DNA from: an uncultured Pirellulales bacterium | GTDB lineage: Bacteria > Planctomycetota > Planctomycetia > Pirellulales > Thermoguttaceae | Direction: 5' to 3' | Assembly: GCA_938015445.1 (NCBI GenBank) | Contig: CALLPE010000017.1 | Span: 1-62,929 of the forward strand | DNA: 62,929 nt | Shown: positions 45,399 through 52,600 of the stretch, one piece after another | Layout: each line of letters starts with the position of its first letter | How positions within the stretch are numbered: the stretch's first letter is position 1 | Position numbers and translations under genes: made by a program | The notes under the pieces: model-generated | Databases searched by the model: none | What the model was told of the DNA's origin: nothing | Seen by the model: the letters and a program-made list of their open reading frames with translations, nothing else

Positions 45399-46493
45399 TC
45401 AGCCGGCTTGTCTGGCCCGGTATTGCTGCTGGCAAATGTGTTGGTGCAGCCGGTTGAACTCATCGTGGTTACGGAAGTGGATCACCAGTCGGCCGCGTCC
45501 CCGGGCAGTCTGCACCAGTTTCACTTTCATTCCCAGCGCCGCGCGGAATTGCTGTTCCAATTCCACCACTTGTTGGCTCTGACCACGCTTGCTGCGCAAA
45601 GTCGGCAGGTTCTGCTCGACGGCATCCAGCGGCTCGGCGTCGGCGGCGTCGATGGCCTGCTGCACCAGCGCCTCGGTCTGCCGCACCGACAAACCTTCGC
45701 GCTGTATCCGCTCGCAAAAGGCGATCTGCTCCCGTTCGTCGCCCAGCGGAAGCAACGCCCGGGCGTGTCCTTGGGTTATTTTGCCGTGGCGGACGGCCTG
45801 TTGCACCGCTTCGGGCAGTTCCAGCAAGCGAATTAGGTTGGCGATGGTCGAGCGATCGATTTTCAGCCTGCCGGCCAGTTCTTCCTGGGTGCAGCGGTAC
45901 TTCTCCAGATAGCGCTGGAAAGAAGCGGCCTTTTCCAGCGGATTGAGGTCCTTGCGGTGCAGATTCTCCACGATGGCCAGCTCGGCCACCTGTCGATCGT
46001 CGGCCTCGACCACAGTGACCGGCACCTCGCTCCAGCCAGCTTCAAGCGCCGCCCGAAACCGACGCTCGCCGGCTATAAGCTGATAACGCTCGCCCAATTT
46101 GCGGACCACCACCGGCTGCAATAGACCGTGAGAGCGGACACTCTCGACCAGAGCACGCATTTCGGCCGGGTCGAAGTCTTGGCGGGGCTGTTCGGGGTTG
46201 CTGTCGATCTGGCGGATCGGAAGCTTAGTGGGCGGGGCCGACTGCTCCGGTGGCGGGGAAAACGGCGCGGCGGCACTGCGGTGCACCACGGGAGTTTCTG
46301 GCGGCTGTGCAACCACGCCTTGGGTATCGGCCGTCCGCGCGACCGAACCCGGCGAGTCTGCCGACGCAAACTGGTCGCTTGTTGCACCGGGGCCCGCATA
46401 CTGAGGTGGCCCGACGTTACTCGTAGTAGTAAAGGGAGGTATCTGGCTCAGTAGTGCTTCCAGCCCGCGTCCCAGTCGTTTTTCTCTAGTCAC
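45399..46493 (-). CDS. parB: Chromosome partitioning protein ParB
   Basis: A 364-residue ParB. The GTG at 46493 overlaps the parA stop by eight bases, so the two are translationally coupled, and the product begins TREKRLGRGLEALLSQ. After a disordered Pro-rich linker come IRQIDSNPEQPRQDFD, LVESVRSHGLLQPVVVR, the CTPase/arginine motif GERRFRAALEAGW, IVENLHRKDLNPLEKA and the helix-turn-helix QEELAGRLKIDRSTIANLIR. The C-terminal dimer domain is short. It binds parS sites such as that at 47559 and works with ParA in origin segregation. Confidence 0.96.
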   Translation of the reverse strand: MTREKRLGRGLEALLSQIPPFTTTSNVGPPQYAGPGATSDQFASADSPGSVARTADTQGVVAQPPETPVVHRSAAAPFSPPPEQSAPPTKLPIRQIDSNPEQPRQDFDPAEMRALVESVRSHGLLQPVVVRKLGERYQLIAGERRFRAALEAGWSEVPVTVVEADDRQVAELAIVENLHRKDLNPLEKAASFQRYLEKYRCTQEELAGRLKIDRSTIANLIRLLELPEAVQQAVRHGKITQGHARALLPLGDEREQIAFCERIQREGLSVRQTEALVQQAIDAADAEPLDAVEQNLPTLRSKRGQSQQVVELEQQFRAALGMKVKLVQTARGRGRLVIHFRNHDEFNRLHQHICQQQYRARQAG

Positions 46494-47232
46494 GTTCGAG
46501 TACCTCCATGCATAGTTCCACATACGCCCGGGCGCCACGACTGCGCGGGGCGTAGTCGATCACCGCCAGTCCGTGGCTGGGCGCCTCGGCCACAGCTACG
46601 TCCCGGGGTACGGCGGTGCGATAAACTATTTCGCCGAAAAAGTCGCGCACTTCTTCTTCCACTTCGACGGCCAGTTCGAGCCGGTGGTCGTACATCGTCA
46701 GCACGATGCCCCCAAACTGTAGCCTGTTAGGCCCTTGGTGCATGACGTCGCGGATCACCTCGATCATGTGCACCAGCCCTTCCATGGCGAAGTACTCGCA
46801 CTGGATGGGCATGATGACTTCGTTGGAGGCCAGCAGCGCGGTTCGGGTAAGTCGGCCCAACGAGGGCGGGCAATCGATCAGCACAAAGTCGTACCCGTTC
46901 ACCCCGCCGCACAGCAGTTCGCGCAATCGGTCGGCGTGCCCCTGGTCGCCGCGAACCAGGGCTTCCACGTCCCGCAAACTCCGCGTGCCAGGCAGTAATT
47001 CCAACGTGCTGTTGCGGATGCGGACTATTCCCTGACGCAGCGGGGCGCAGTTGACCAGCGGATGGCTGGCCAGCGGCACCTGGCCCAGCCCACTGGTGGC
47101 GTTGCACTGCGGGTCCAAATCGACCAACAGCGTCTTGCAGCCGGCTTTGGCCAAGCCGACAGCCAAGTTGATGGCAGTGGTGGTCTTGCCCACTCCACCT
47201 TTCTGGTTGGCTATGCAAAGCACCCGAGCCAC
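46486..47232 (-). CDS. parA: Chromosome partitioning ATPase ParA (Soj)
   Basis: A 248-residue ParA of the deviant Walker type. The P-loop is QKGGVGKTTTAINLAVGLAK with signature Lys11, Walker A' is TLLVDLDPQCNATSGLG, and Walker B is YDFVLIDCPPSLGRLTRTAL. MPIQCEYFAMEGLVHMIEVI is also diagnostic. It forms an ATP-dependent DNA-bound gradient that moves ParB-parS. It starts at the ATG at 47232. The stop overlaps parB. A chromosomal rather than plasmid copy is suggested by the housekeeping surroundings. Confidence 0.97.
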   Translation of the reverse strand: MARVLCIANQKGGVGKTTTAINLAVGLAKAGCKTLLVDLDPQCNATSGLGQVPLASHPLVNCAPLRQGIVRIRNSTLELLPGTRSLRDVEALVRGDQGHADRLRELLCGGVNGYDFVLIDCPPSLGRLTRTALLASNEVIMPIQCEYFAMEGLVHMIEVIRDVMHQGPNRLQFGGIVLTMYDHRLELAVEVEEEVRDFFGEIVYRTAVPRDVAVAEAPSHGLAVIDYAPRSRGARAYVELCMEVLERD

Positions 47233-47349
47233 CAGCGGCCTCCGTGCCGTTCGCGCTGCTTGGCCAGCAGCTTGACCGAGTGAGGGAATCGGTTGTCGCG
47301 TGGAAAAATCGGCGGTGCCACCGCGTCGTCGCGCCGCAACGCATATGCG

Positions 47350-47361
47350 ACACGTGAAACA
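47350..47361. other. Degenerate parS-like site
   Basis: ACACGTGAAACA matches the right half and centre of the parS consensus TGTTTCACGTGAAACA; the left arm is decayed. It lies 118 bases before the parA start. Confidence 0.4.
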
Positions 47362-47558
47362 CTGCGGCGCACAACAGATGTCACCTTTCGGACAACCCCT
47401 TAGTGCCGCTATCGCCGCAAGCCGATAAACCTGACGCCTGCACCACTCGACTGGAAATTGTAACTGTTTTTACCGCTCTGCGAAAATGCCAATTTCCGGG
47501 CCATGGTGCCACCGTGCCAGCACCTCCGAAGCATCGGTAACGCCCGCCAAAGCTGCCA

Positions 47559-47572
47559 GTTTCACGTGAAAC
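47559..47572. other. parS: parS centromere site
   Basis: GTTTCACGTGAAAC is a perfect 14-base palindrome identical to the core of the bacterial parS consensus (TGTTTCACGTGAAACA); only the outermost base on each side differs. It is about 330 bases upstream of parA, within the 537-base gap between parA and the FemAB-like gene. ParB should load here. The gap shows little else besides the partial site at 47350 and a decayed repeat at 47630. Confidence 0.88.
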
Positions 47573-47629
47573 CCCTAGTTCCACGATCCGTCAAACGCAT
47601 CACCTGCCCCCTATTCGTAATTCGCTACT

Positions 47630-47663
47630 AACCACCCAGCCACGATGACACAAAGGCACAAGG
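47630..47663. repeat. Decayed CCACCAAGACAC-type repeat
   Basis: AACCACCCAGCCACGATGAC followed by ACAAAGGCACAAGG resembles the repeat at 44979-45355. The two places flank the parA-parB-parS locus. Confidence 0.6.
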
Positions 47664-47769
47664 CCGAGAAAGAAATTAGTCACCTTCGAGGCTCGACCCG
47701 TTAGGCACAACCGCACAGACAAAAAACAGGGGCTTCCGCGGTAAGCTATCTTGCCTTTAGGGGTTTGTG

Positions 47770-48903
47770 ATGGCCAAAGTTTACGAAATCCGGCACATCG
47801 ACGAGCTTGCCGCCCTCGGTCCGCAGTGGATGCGATTGCTCGAGCAGACACCCGCTGCATCGGTTTTTCAAAGCCTTCAATGGCTTGAAGTTTATTGGCG
47901 GCATTTCGGCGCTGGTCAACAATTGCGGGTCATGCTGGTCGAAGGCGAAGACCAAAGCTTGTCGGGCATAGTGCCGCTGGTGGTCCGCCGCGAGAAGACC
48001 CGCGCCGGGATGCTTCGCTTTCTCACCTATCCGCTGGATAACTGGGGCAGTTTCTTCGGCCCTGTCGGACCACAGCCGGAAACCGCACTGGCCATCGCAC
48101 TAGAACATGTTCGCCGCACCAAGCCCGATTGGGATGTGATCGAACTGCGGTGGTTGGGTGGGCCGGGAACCGACGTGGCAGATACCCGGCGGGCAATGCT
48201 CGCGGCAGGCTTTCAGGCTTATCGCACGCTGTGGGACGAAACGGCAGTGGTGCGGCTCGAGGGAACTTGGGAGGAATATCTCGCCGGCCGGCCACGGCCT
48301 TGGCGGCGGAATCTGCGGAGCACGCAAGCCAAACTGCACACGCGCCACTGTGTGCAGTTCGTGCGTTATCGGCCATGTACCGCCGGCGGCGCCGCAGCCG
48401 ACCCCCGCTGGGATCTATACGAGGCCTGCGAGCACATCGCCACCCGAAGCTGGCAAGGTTCCGCGCGCGACGGCACCACACTAACGCATCCGGCAGTGCG
48501 TAACTTCTTGCGCGAAGCCCATCAGGCAGCCGTACGACTCGGTGCCGCCGACATCAATCTGCTATTGCTCGACGGCCAGCCGGCGGCGTTCCTATACAAC
48601 TACGTCTGGCGCGGTTACGTGTACGGACTGCGAGCCGGATACGACCCGGCCTTCTCCCGCCAAGGGGTCGGTACTGTGCTGTTGGCCGAGTCGATCCGCG
48701 ACAGCTTCGCCCGGCACGACCGCTGGTACGACCTGGGCGTCGGTTCGCTACGCGTCAAGCGGCATGTGCAAACGGCAGTGCTGCCGATATATCGGTGTAG
48801 TCACTATCGTCTGACGAGCGTCCGTGCGCAATTGATCCGGCTGAAACGGGCAGCGGAAGCCCTGCAACTAGGTGTATCCGAACACCCTGCCCAAAGCTCT
48901 TGA
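47770..48903 (+). CDS. FemAB/CelD-like GNAT acyltransferase
   Basis: A 377-residue protein of the Acetyltransf_6 (CelD/BcsL, FemAB-like) type. The N-terminal half has VFQSLQWLEVYWRHFGAGQQ, SGIVPLVVRREKTRAGMLRF and NWGSFFGPVG. The second half holds the GNAT core: RNLRSTQAKL, IATRSWQGSARDGT, ADINLLLLDGQPAAFLYNYV and GLRAGYDPAFSRQGVGTVLL. Members acylate cell-surface sugars or peptides and often sit in exopolysaccharide loci, in keeping with the EPS-type genes nearby. The ATG at 47770 has AGGGG seven bases upstream; a GTG directly before it is an alternative. Substrate unknown. Confidence 0.87.
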   Translation: MAKVYEIRHIDELAALGPQWMRLLEQTPAASVFQSLQWLEVYWRHFGAGQQLRVMLVEGEDQSLSGIVPLVVRREKTRAGMLRFLTYPLDNWGSFFGPVGPQPETALAIALEHVRRTKPDWDVIELRWLGGPGTDVADTRRAMLAAGFQAYRTLWDETAVVRLEGTWEEYLAGRPRPWRRNLRSTQAKLHTRHCVQFVRYRPCTAGGAAADPRWDLYEACEHIATRSWQGSARDGTTLTHPAVRNFLREAHQAAVRLGAADINLLLLDGQPAAFLYNYVWRGYVYGLRAGYDPAFSRQGVGTVLLAESIRDSFARHDRWYDLGVGSLRVKRHVQTAVLPIYRCSHYRLTSVRAQLIRLKRAAEALQLGVSEHPAQSS

Positions 48904-49164
48904 GGCAATCCACTATCGCCAGCCCCGCTGGGGGGCTCGAAGTCGGGACGAACTTCGCTCTCGCCAGTCCCGGTCGTCAGGGCGATGTCGAGACCATCTT
49001 CGCCACATGACGCAACAATCGCTTCCCAAAGCCGCCTCCGGTTTACCGCGGCCGGCCGCCCGAGCAGCTCGGGCAGCCGGCGCGCGATAAACTCTCTCGT
49101 CGCCGGGAGGACAATACGATCGCGTATGTGGTGTTGACCGGCACGCCGAATTACCGGCGGTCGT

Positions 49165-49380
49165 TCAGTTGATAGGGGCAGGCATGACACCGGCAGGCGC
49201 CGAGGCGGGCACAGCGCACGGATCACATACCCCAGTAACCGAAGTGGAATACGCCGGCGCGACCACCGTTGGGTAGGCCTCCACCTGAGGCGCGCCCCGG
49301 AACCAGCGCTCGCACAGTCGGCAACCGGCAAGGCTGCTGGCAAGCATCGTTATTGCCGTCAGGATCAGTAACTTCCTCAT
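49165..49380 (-). CDS. Small lipoprotein
   Basis: A 71-residue lipoprotein. GGAG nine bases before the ATG at 49380 selects the start MRKLLILTAITMLASSLAGC, where Cys20 is the lipidated residue of the lipobox LAGC. The short mature part (RLCERWFRGAPQVEAYPTVV, then VCDPCAVPASAPAGVMPAP) has three more Cys residues. No family recognised. It is convergent with the FemAB-like gene and divergent from the riboswitch-controlled TadG-like gene. Confidence 0.75.
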   Translation of the reverse strand: MRKLLILTAITMLASSLAGCRLCERWFRGAPQVEAYPTVVAPAYSTSVTGVCDPCAVPASAPAGVMPAPIN

Positions 49381-49742
49381 CTTCGCTATCTCCAGTGGAA
49401 ACTTGCGCGTTCCATCTGTTGGCCTGCTGGCCACGTCAACTCTACACCACGGTTTGCGCTGTGCAAATCAAACACTGTGGTTTTTCGGCATCGCCTTCGG
49501 GCCGAAAGGGTACGGTTCTGACGGCTTTTCCGCCTGTGCGCCGCAGCTCGGGTGCCGCCTGGTGCCACCGTTGCCGCGCCGGAACCGACCTGCTGCCGCC
49601 CGGGACAATCCAGCCGACTCGCTGCTCTATCGCCGATTGGACAGAGGGAGATTTCTCCAACGCGATGCAGTTTGACAAGCCCTGCCGAGCGACCTAGGAA
49701 ATCAGTAGGGAAAGAAATCGAAGACCTGCCCTTAGTGGTTTG

Positions 49743-49830
49743 TGCGAACCGAAAAAGGCAAACCGACCGCGAGGTCGGGGCGCAAAGCCGCGGGACTCCG
49801 GCGGAGTTCGCCCGGCTGCCGAAGTTCGCA
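49743..49830 (+). promoter_or_regulatory. Cyclic-di-GMP-I (GEMM-I) riboswitch
   Basis: P1 is a perfect 7-bp pair, TGCGAAC (49743-49749) with GTTCGCA (49824-49830). Inside are the GEMM-I conserved AGGCAAACC, a hairpin CCGACC-GCGA-GGTCGG with a GNRA tetraloop, GCGCAAAGCCGCGGGA and the 3' CCGGCTGCCGAAG. G49757 aligns with the ligand-reading G20, favouring c-di-GMP over cGAMP. Downstream, AACCTT (49830-49835) can pair with AGGGTT (49845-49850) and mask the ribosome binding site of the next gene. AACC can instead extend P1 with GGTT (49737-49740). This suggests an ON switch at the level of translation. The rest of the 473-base gap shows nothing else. Confidence 0.88.
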
Positions 49831-49853
49831 ACCTTAATCTCGGGAGGGTTGCC

Positions 49854-51221
49854 ATGTCGGTTTGCGCCTCGTCGCTCGCGTTTTGTTTTCTTGCTGGTTC
49901 GAGGGCTACACGTCCGGGCCGCGCCCCAGCTTCTGCATCCGGTCGTCTGCCAACGGCCAATTACTGTGCATTCGGTGGTGTGCCAACGGCCAACTACTCT
50001 CCAGCCGGTGGTTCGCCGACGGCGTGCCAACACGCACGTCGTCCACCCCACGGGGCAAGGCAGCCAGGCCCAACTGCCGTGCCGCAGGTCGGTTCCGCCG
50101 TTTCCGTCCGGAGGTCGGTCATTTCCCGCGCTGCCCGAGGCCCAAGGAGTCGCCGGGGAGCGGTCGTCGTCTTGACGGCAGTCTGCCTGACTGTACTGCT
50201 AGCCATGGTCGGATTCGCGGTGGATATGGGTTACATCGTGTTGGTGCGTACGCAGCTCCAGGCCGCGGCCGACTCGGCTGCGATAGCCGCCGCGTGGGCA
50301 CGGCTCGACTCGCCCTCGCCAGAGGCCATCGCGACAGCACAGTATTATGCTTCGCAACACGTGGCAGGCGGCAAACCGGTCGTTCTCGGCCCGGGCGACG
50401 TGGAGTTCGGTCAATGGAACTACCGCCTGCGGCAATTCCACCCCAGCGCAGAGTCGATAAACGCGCTGCGCGTCACTGCCCGGCGCGACCTTACGACCAA
50501 CGGCCGGGTCTCGCTATTCTTCGCTAAGCTCTTGGGGGTGCGAGAGGTAGACGTAACGGCGCAGGCGGTCGCGGCTTTGGCCGACAATTTTTCCGGCTTC
50601 CGTCTGCCAAACGCACAGTCCACCCTGCCACTGCTGCCTATTGCGATCGACAAAAAAGCGTGGGATGCGTTGCTGGCTGGCTCCGGTAGCGACGAGTGGC
50701 TGTGGGACGCCGACGCTCAGCGCCCTCGATGCGGCAGCGACGGCATACGCGAGTTATCGCTCTTTCCCAGCCGGGTCGGCGCCCCTGGAAATTGGGGAAC
50801 GCTGCGAATCGGCCGGCACAACAACAGCACTCGCGAGCTTTCGCGGCAGATCAGGGAAGGACTATGCCCAGAAGACCTGGCACCGTACGGCGGAAAGTTC
50901 GAACTGGGAAGCGACGGCACCTTGACCATCGGCGGCGATCCGGGACTTAGTAACGCCATCCGCGACGACTTGCAATCCGTCATCGGACAGCCGCGAATCG
51001 TTCCCCTTTACTCCAAGGTCGCTGGCCAGGGAAGCAACTGCCGGTACACCCTGGTAGGATTCGCCGGCGTGCGCATCTTGGATGTCAAACTGACCGGCCC
51101 CGAAAGCAAACGCCGCGTGGTAGCGCAGCCGGCCACGGTGGTGGTGCCATTGGCCAAAGTGAACCACTCTGAATCGCGTACTTCTTACGGCGTGTACTCT
51201 ACCCCTTCCCTTGTGCAGTGA
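49854..51221 (+). CDS. TadG-like pilus assembly protein under c-di-GMP riboswitch
   Basis: A 455-residue protein. GGGAGGG six bases before the ATG at 49854 fixes the start. After an atypical N-terminal 100 residues, the Tad motif SRRGAVVVLTAVCLTVLLAM (about 99-118) gives a membrane helix running into VDMGYIVLVRTQLQAAADSA and AAIAAAWARLD. This is the TadE/TadG-like prepilin-type N-terminus. The rest is an extracytoplasmic domain (LPLLPIAIDKKAWDALL, QPRIVPLYSKVAGQGSNCRY). It probably serves Flp/Tad pilus assembly. Residues about 25-60 come from a 33-bp tandem repeat. No other start lies between the repeat and the helix, so the extension is probably translated. Confidence 0.85.
   Translation: MSVCASSLAFCFLAGSRATRPGRAPASASGRLPTANYCAFGGVPTANYSPAGGSPTACQHARRPPHGARQPGPTAVPQVGSAVSVRRSVISRAARGPRSRRGAVVVLTAVCLTVLLAMVGFAVDMGYIVLVRTQLQAAADSAAIAAAWARLDSPSPEAIATAQYYASQHVAGGKPVVLGPGDVEFGQWNYRLRQFHPSAESINALRVTARRDLTTNGRVSLFFAKLLGVREVDVTAQAVAALADNFSGFRLPNAQSTLPLLPIAIDKKAWDALLAGSGSDEWLWDADAQRPRCGSDGIRELSLFPSRVGAPGNWGTLRIGRHNNSTRELSRQIREGLCPEDLAPYGGKFELGSDGTLTIGGDPGLSNAIRDDLQSVIGQPRIVPLYSKVAGQGSNCRYTLVGFAGVRILDVKLTGPESKRRVVAQPATVVVPLAKVNHSESRTSYGVYSTPSLVQ
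49915..50046. repeat. 33-bp tandem repeat inside the TadG-like gene
   Basis: TGCCAACGGCCAA starts at 49948 and 49981, and a diverged CGCCGACGG follows at 50014; the steps are 33 bases. In frame it encodes 11-residue units such as GVPTANYSPAG. The period is a multiple of three, so the frame is kept. Confidence 0.8.
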
Positions 51222-51325
51222 AGAGGCGACGAAGGTCGACCGGGCCTTTACCGGCTGAATGTCAGCAGAAGCACTATGTTCGCCCCGTAGTTCGCCCCGT
51301 AAATGTTTGCAGAAGCATCTTGGGC

Positions 51326-52597
51326 TCATGCTTCCAGCACTACGCAGCCAAACAGCCGCACTTGCTGGTTGCGGAGCAACTGGACCGCCTCGCTCAGCGC
51401 CCGGGCGGAAGTGTACTGAAGCCGAGTAACCAGATACACGCCGTCGCACTGTTTGGCCAGCAATACTGCACCCTGGTGTGCCAGCGACGGAGCATCGACC
51501 AAGATCAGCCGGTAATGCTGCGCCACCTCTTGAATCAATTCCCGAAACCCCAACACCGTCGAAACGTCAGTCTCGAACGGCTGCTTGGCGCCGGGCAGTA
51601 GGAAAACGCCGGGCAAGTCGGTACGGCAGACAAGCTGTCGCCATCCACCGGGCGATTGGATGGCATTCCACAGTCCGCGACGGTCGTAAACTCCGCCCCG
51701 CGCCGTCAAATCCGCCTTGCGGTAGTCGGCGTCCACCAGCAATAGCCGACCGCCCATCTGACGCGACAGCGCGTCGGCCAACGGCAGCACGGTCCGTGTT
51801 GTCCCCGTACCATCAGAAGGGCTGATCAAAATGACCGCGGCCGGCAAGCTGCCGGCAAGCTGATTGACTATTTGCGCGGCAAGATTCCCAAACGCTACTT
51901 GCCGGGAACCGGACTCCGCCATTAGCACCGACCCTTGCCGGCCGAATTGAGCGTGAGGGCCATCTTCGAGCAGTTCGTCGCAAGGATCGTACCTTTGCTC
52001 GACGGTGTGTAGGAACCGGGGACCCAGCGCGCGGTTCGCAGGCTGGTCAACTTCGGGGTGCTCCGGTATCGTCCCGGTTTGCTGTTGCGCACAAACGGAC
52101 GATTCGGCTGCCTCAGCAGCAGTGGGCAATTGCTTTTCCACCTTCGAGCCGGCGGTCTTTGCAGACCCGGTTTGGCCGGCCAGCTCGAACCACTCGGTCG
52201 CTTCAGGTTTAGGGGCGATAACACATACGGTTTCGGAAATATGCGGAATCAAGACGGCTTTTGTCAGGTCCGCTCTCTTAGCGATCTGGGTAGTATCGGC
52301 TATACAGCAGCCTTGAGTCGATTGGGGCAGACAGGCTAGCTGGAATGTCGGCTCGACGACGGGCGACTGTGCCGATGACGATTCTCCGGTTTCGCCGTCC
52401 GTGCCCGGAGAGCGTTCGTGCCACTTAGCCCCCGACGACTTATCCGGCAGATGCACGTCAACTTCGTCGGCAGCCAAATAGCACTCCGCCCGCCCGTCGT
52501 CAATTGGCTGACTTGGCTCTGACACCGCACCGCGGCATCCGTGCTGCGCGGCTTGGGTAGATTCGATCCTCTTGAGTGCTTCCAACAGGCGGGTCAC
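51326..52597 (-). CDS. BY-kinase/CpsD-like ATPase with degenerate Walker A
   Basis: A 423-residue protein. About 230 disordered residues precede a CpsD/CapB-type (MinD-like) domain: GNLAAQIVNQLAGSLPAAVI, LISPSDGTGTTRT, LLLVDADYRKADL (Walker A'), YRLILVDAPSLAHQGAVLLA (Walker B) and CDGVYLVTRLQYTSARALSE. The P-loop reads SDGTGTTRT, where relatives have GEGKST, so the Walker A lysine is missing and ATP use is doubtful. There is no Tyr-rich tail. It starts three bases after the secretion-ATPase stop, as in EPS loci where Wzz, kinase and ATPase genes cluster. Probably a regulator of polysaccharide chain length or export. Confidence 0.82.
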   Translation of the reverse strand: MTRLLEALKRIESTQAAQHGCRGAVSEPSQPIDDGRAECYLAADEVDVHLPDKSSGAKWHERSPGTDGETGESSSAQSPVVEPTFQLACLPQSTQGCCIADTTQIAKRADLTKAVLIPHISETVCVIAPKPEATEWFELAGQTGSAKTAGSKVEKQLPTAAEAAESSVCAQQQTGTIPEHPEVDQPANRALGPRFLHTVEQRYDPCDELLEDGPHAQFGRQGSVLMAESGSRQVAFGNLAAQIVNQLAGSLPAAVILISPSDGTGTTRTVLPLADALSRQMGGRLLLVDADYRKADLTARGGVYDRRGLWNAIQSPGGWRQLVCRTDLPGVFLLPGAKQPFETDVSTVLGFRELIQEVAQHYRLILVDAPSLAHQGAVLLAKQCDGVYLVTRLQYTSARALSEAVQLLRNQQVRLFGCVVLEA

Positions 52598-52600
52598 AGC

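Noticed and set aside
45385..45420. tRNA-like 5' part (GCCCCGGTAGCTCAGCCGG)
   Set aside because: It resembles the acceptor and D-arm of a tRNA, but no anticodon arm, T-loop or 3' acceptor complement follows. It overlaps the end of parB.
48804..49343. 179-codon minus-strand frame after the FemAB-like gene
   Set aside because: It overlaps both the FemAB-like gene end and the small lipoprotein gene in other frames, with no motif or ribosome binding site.
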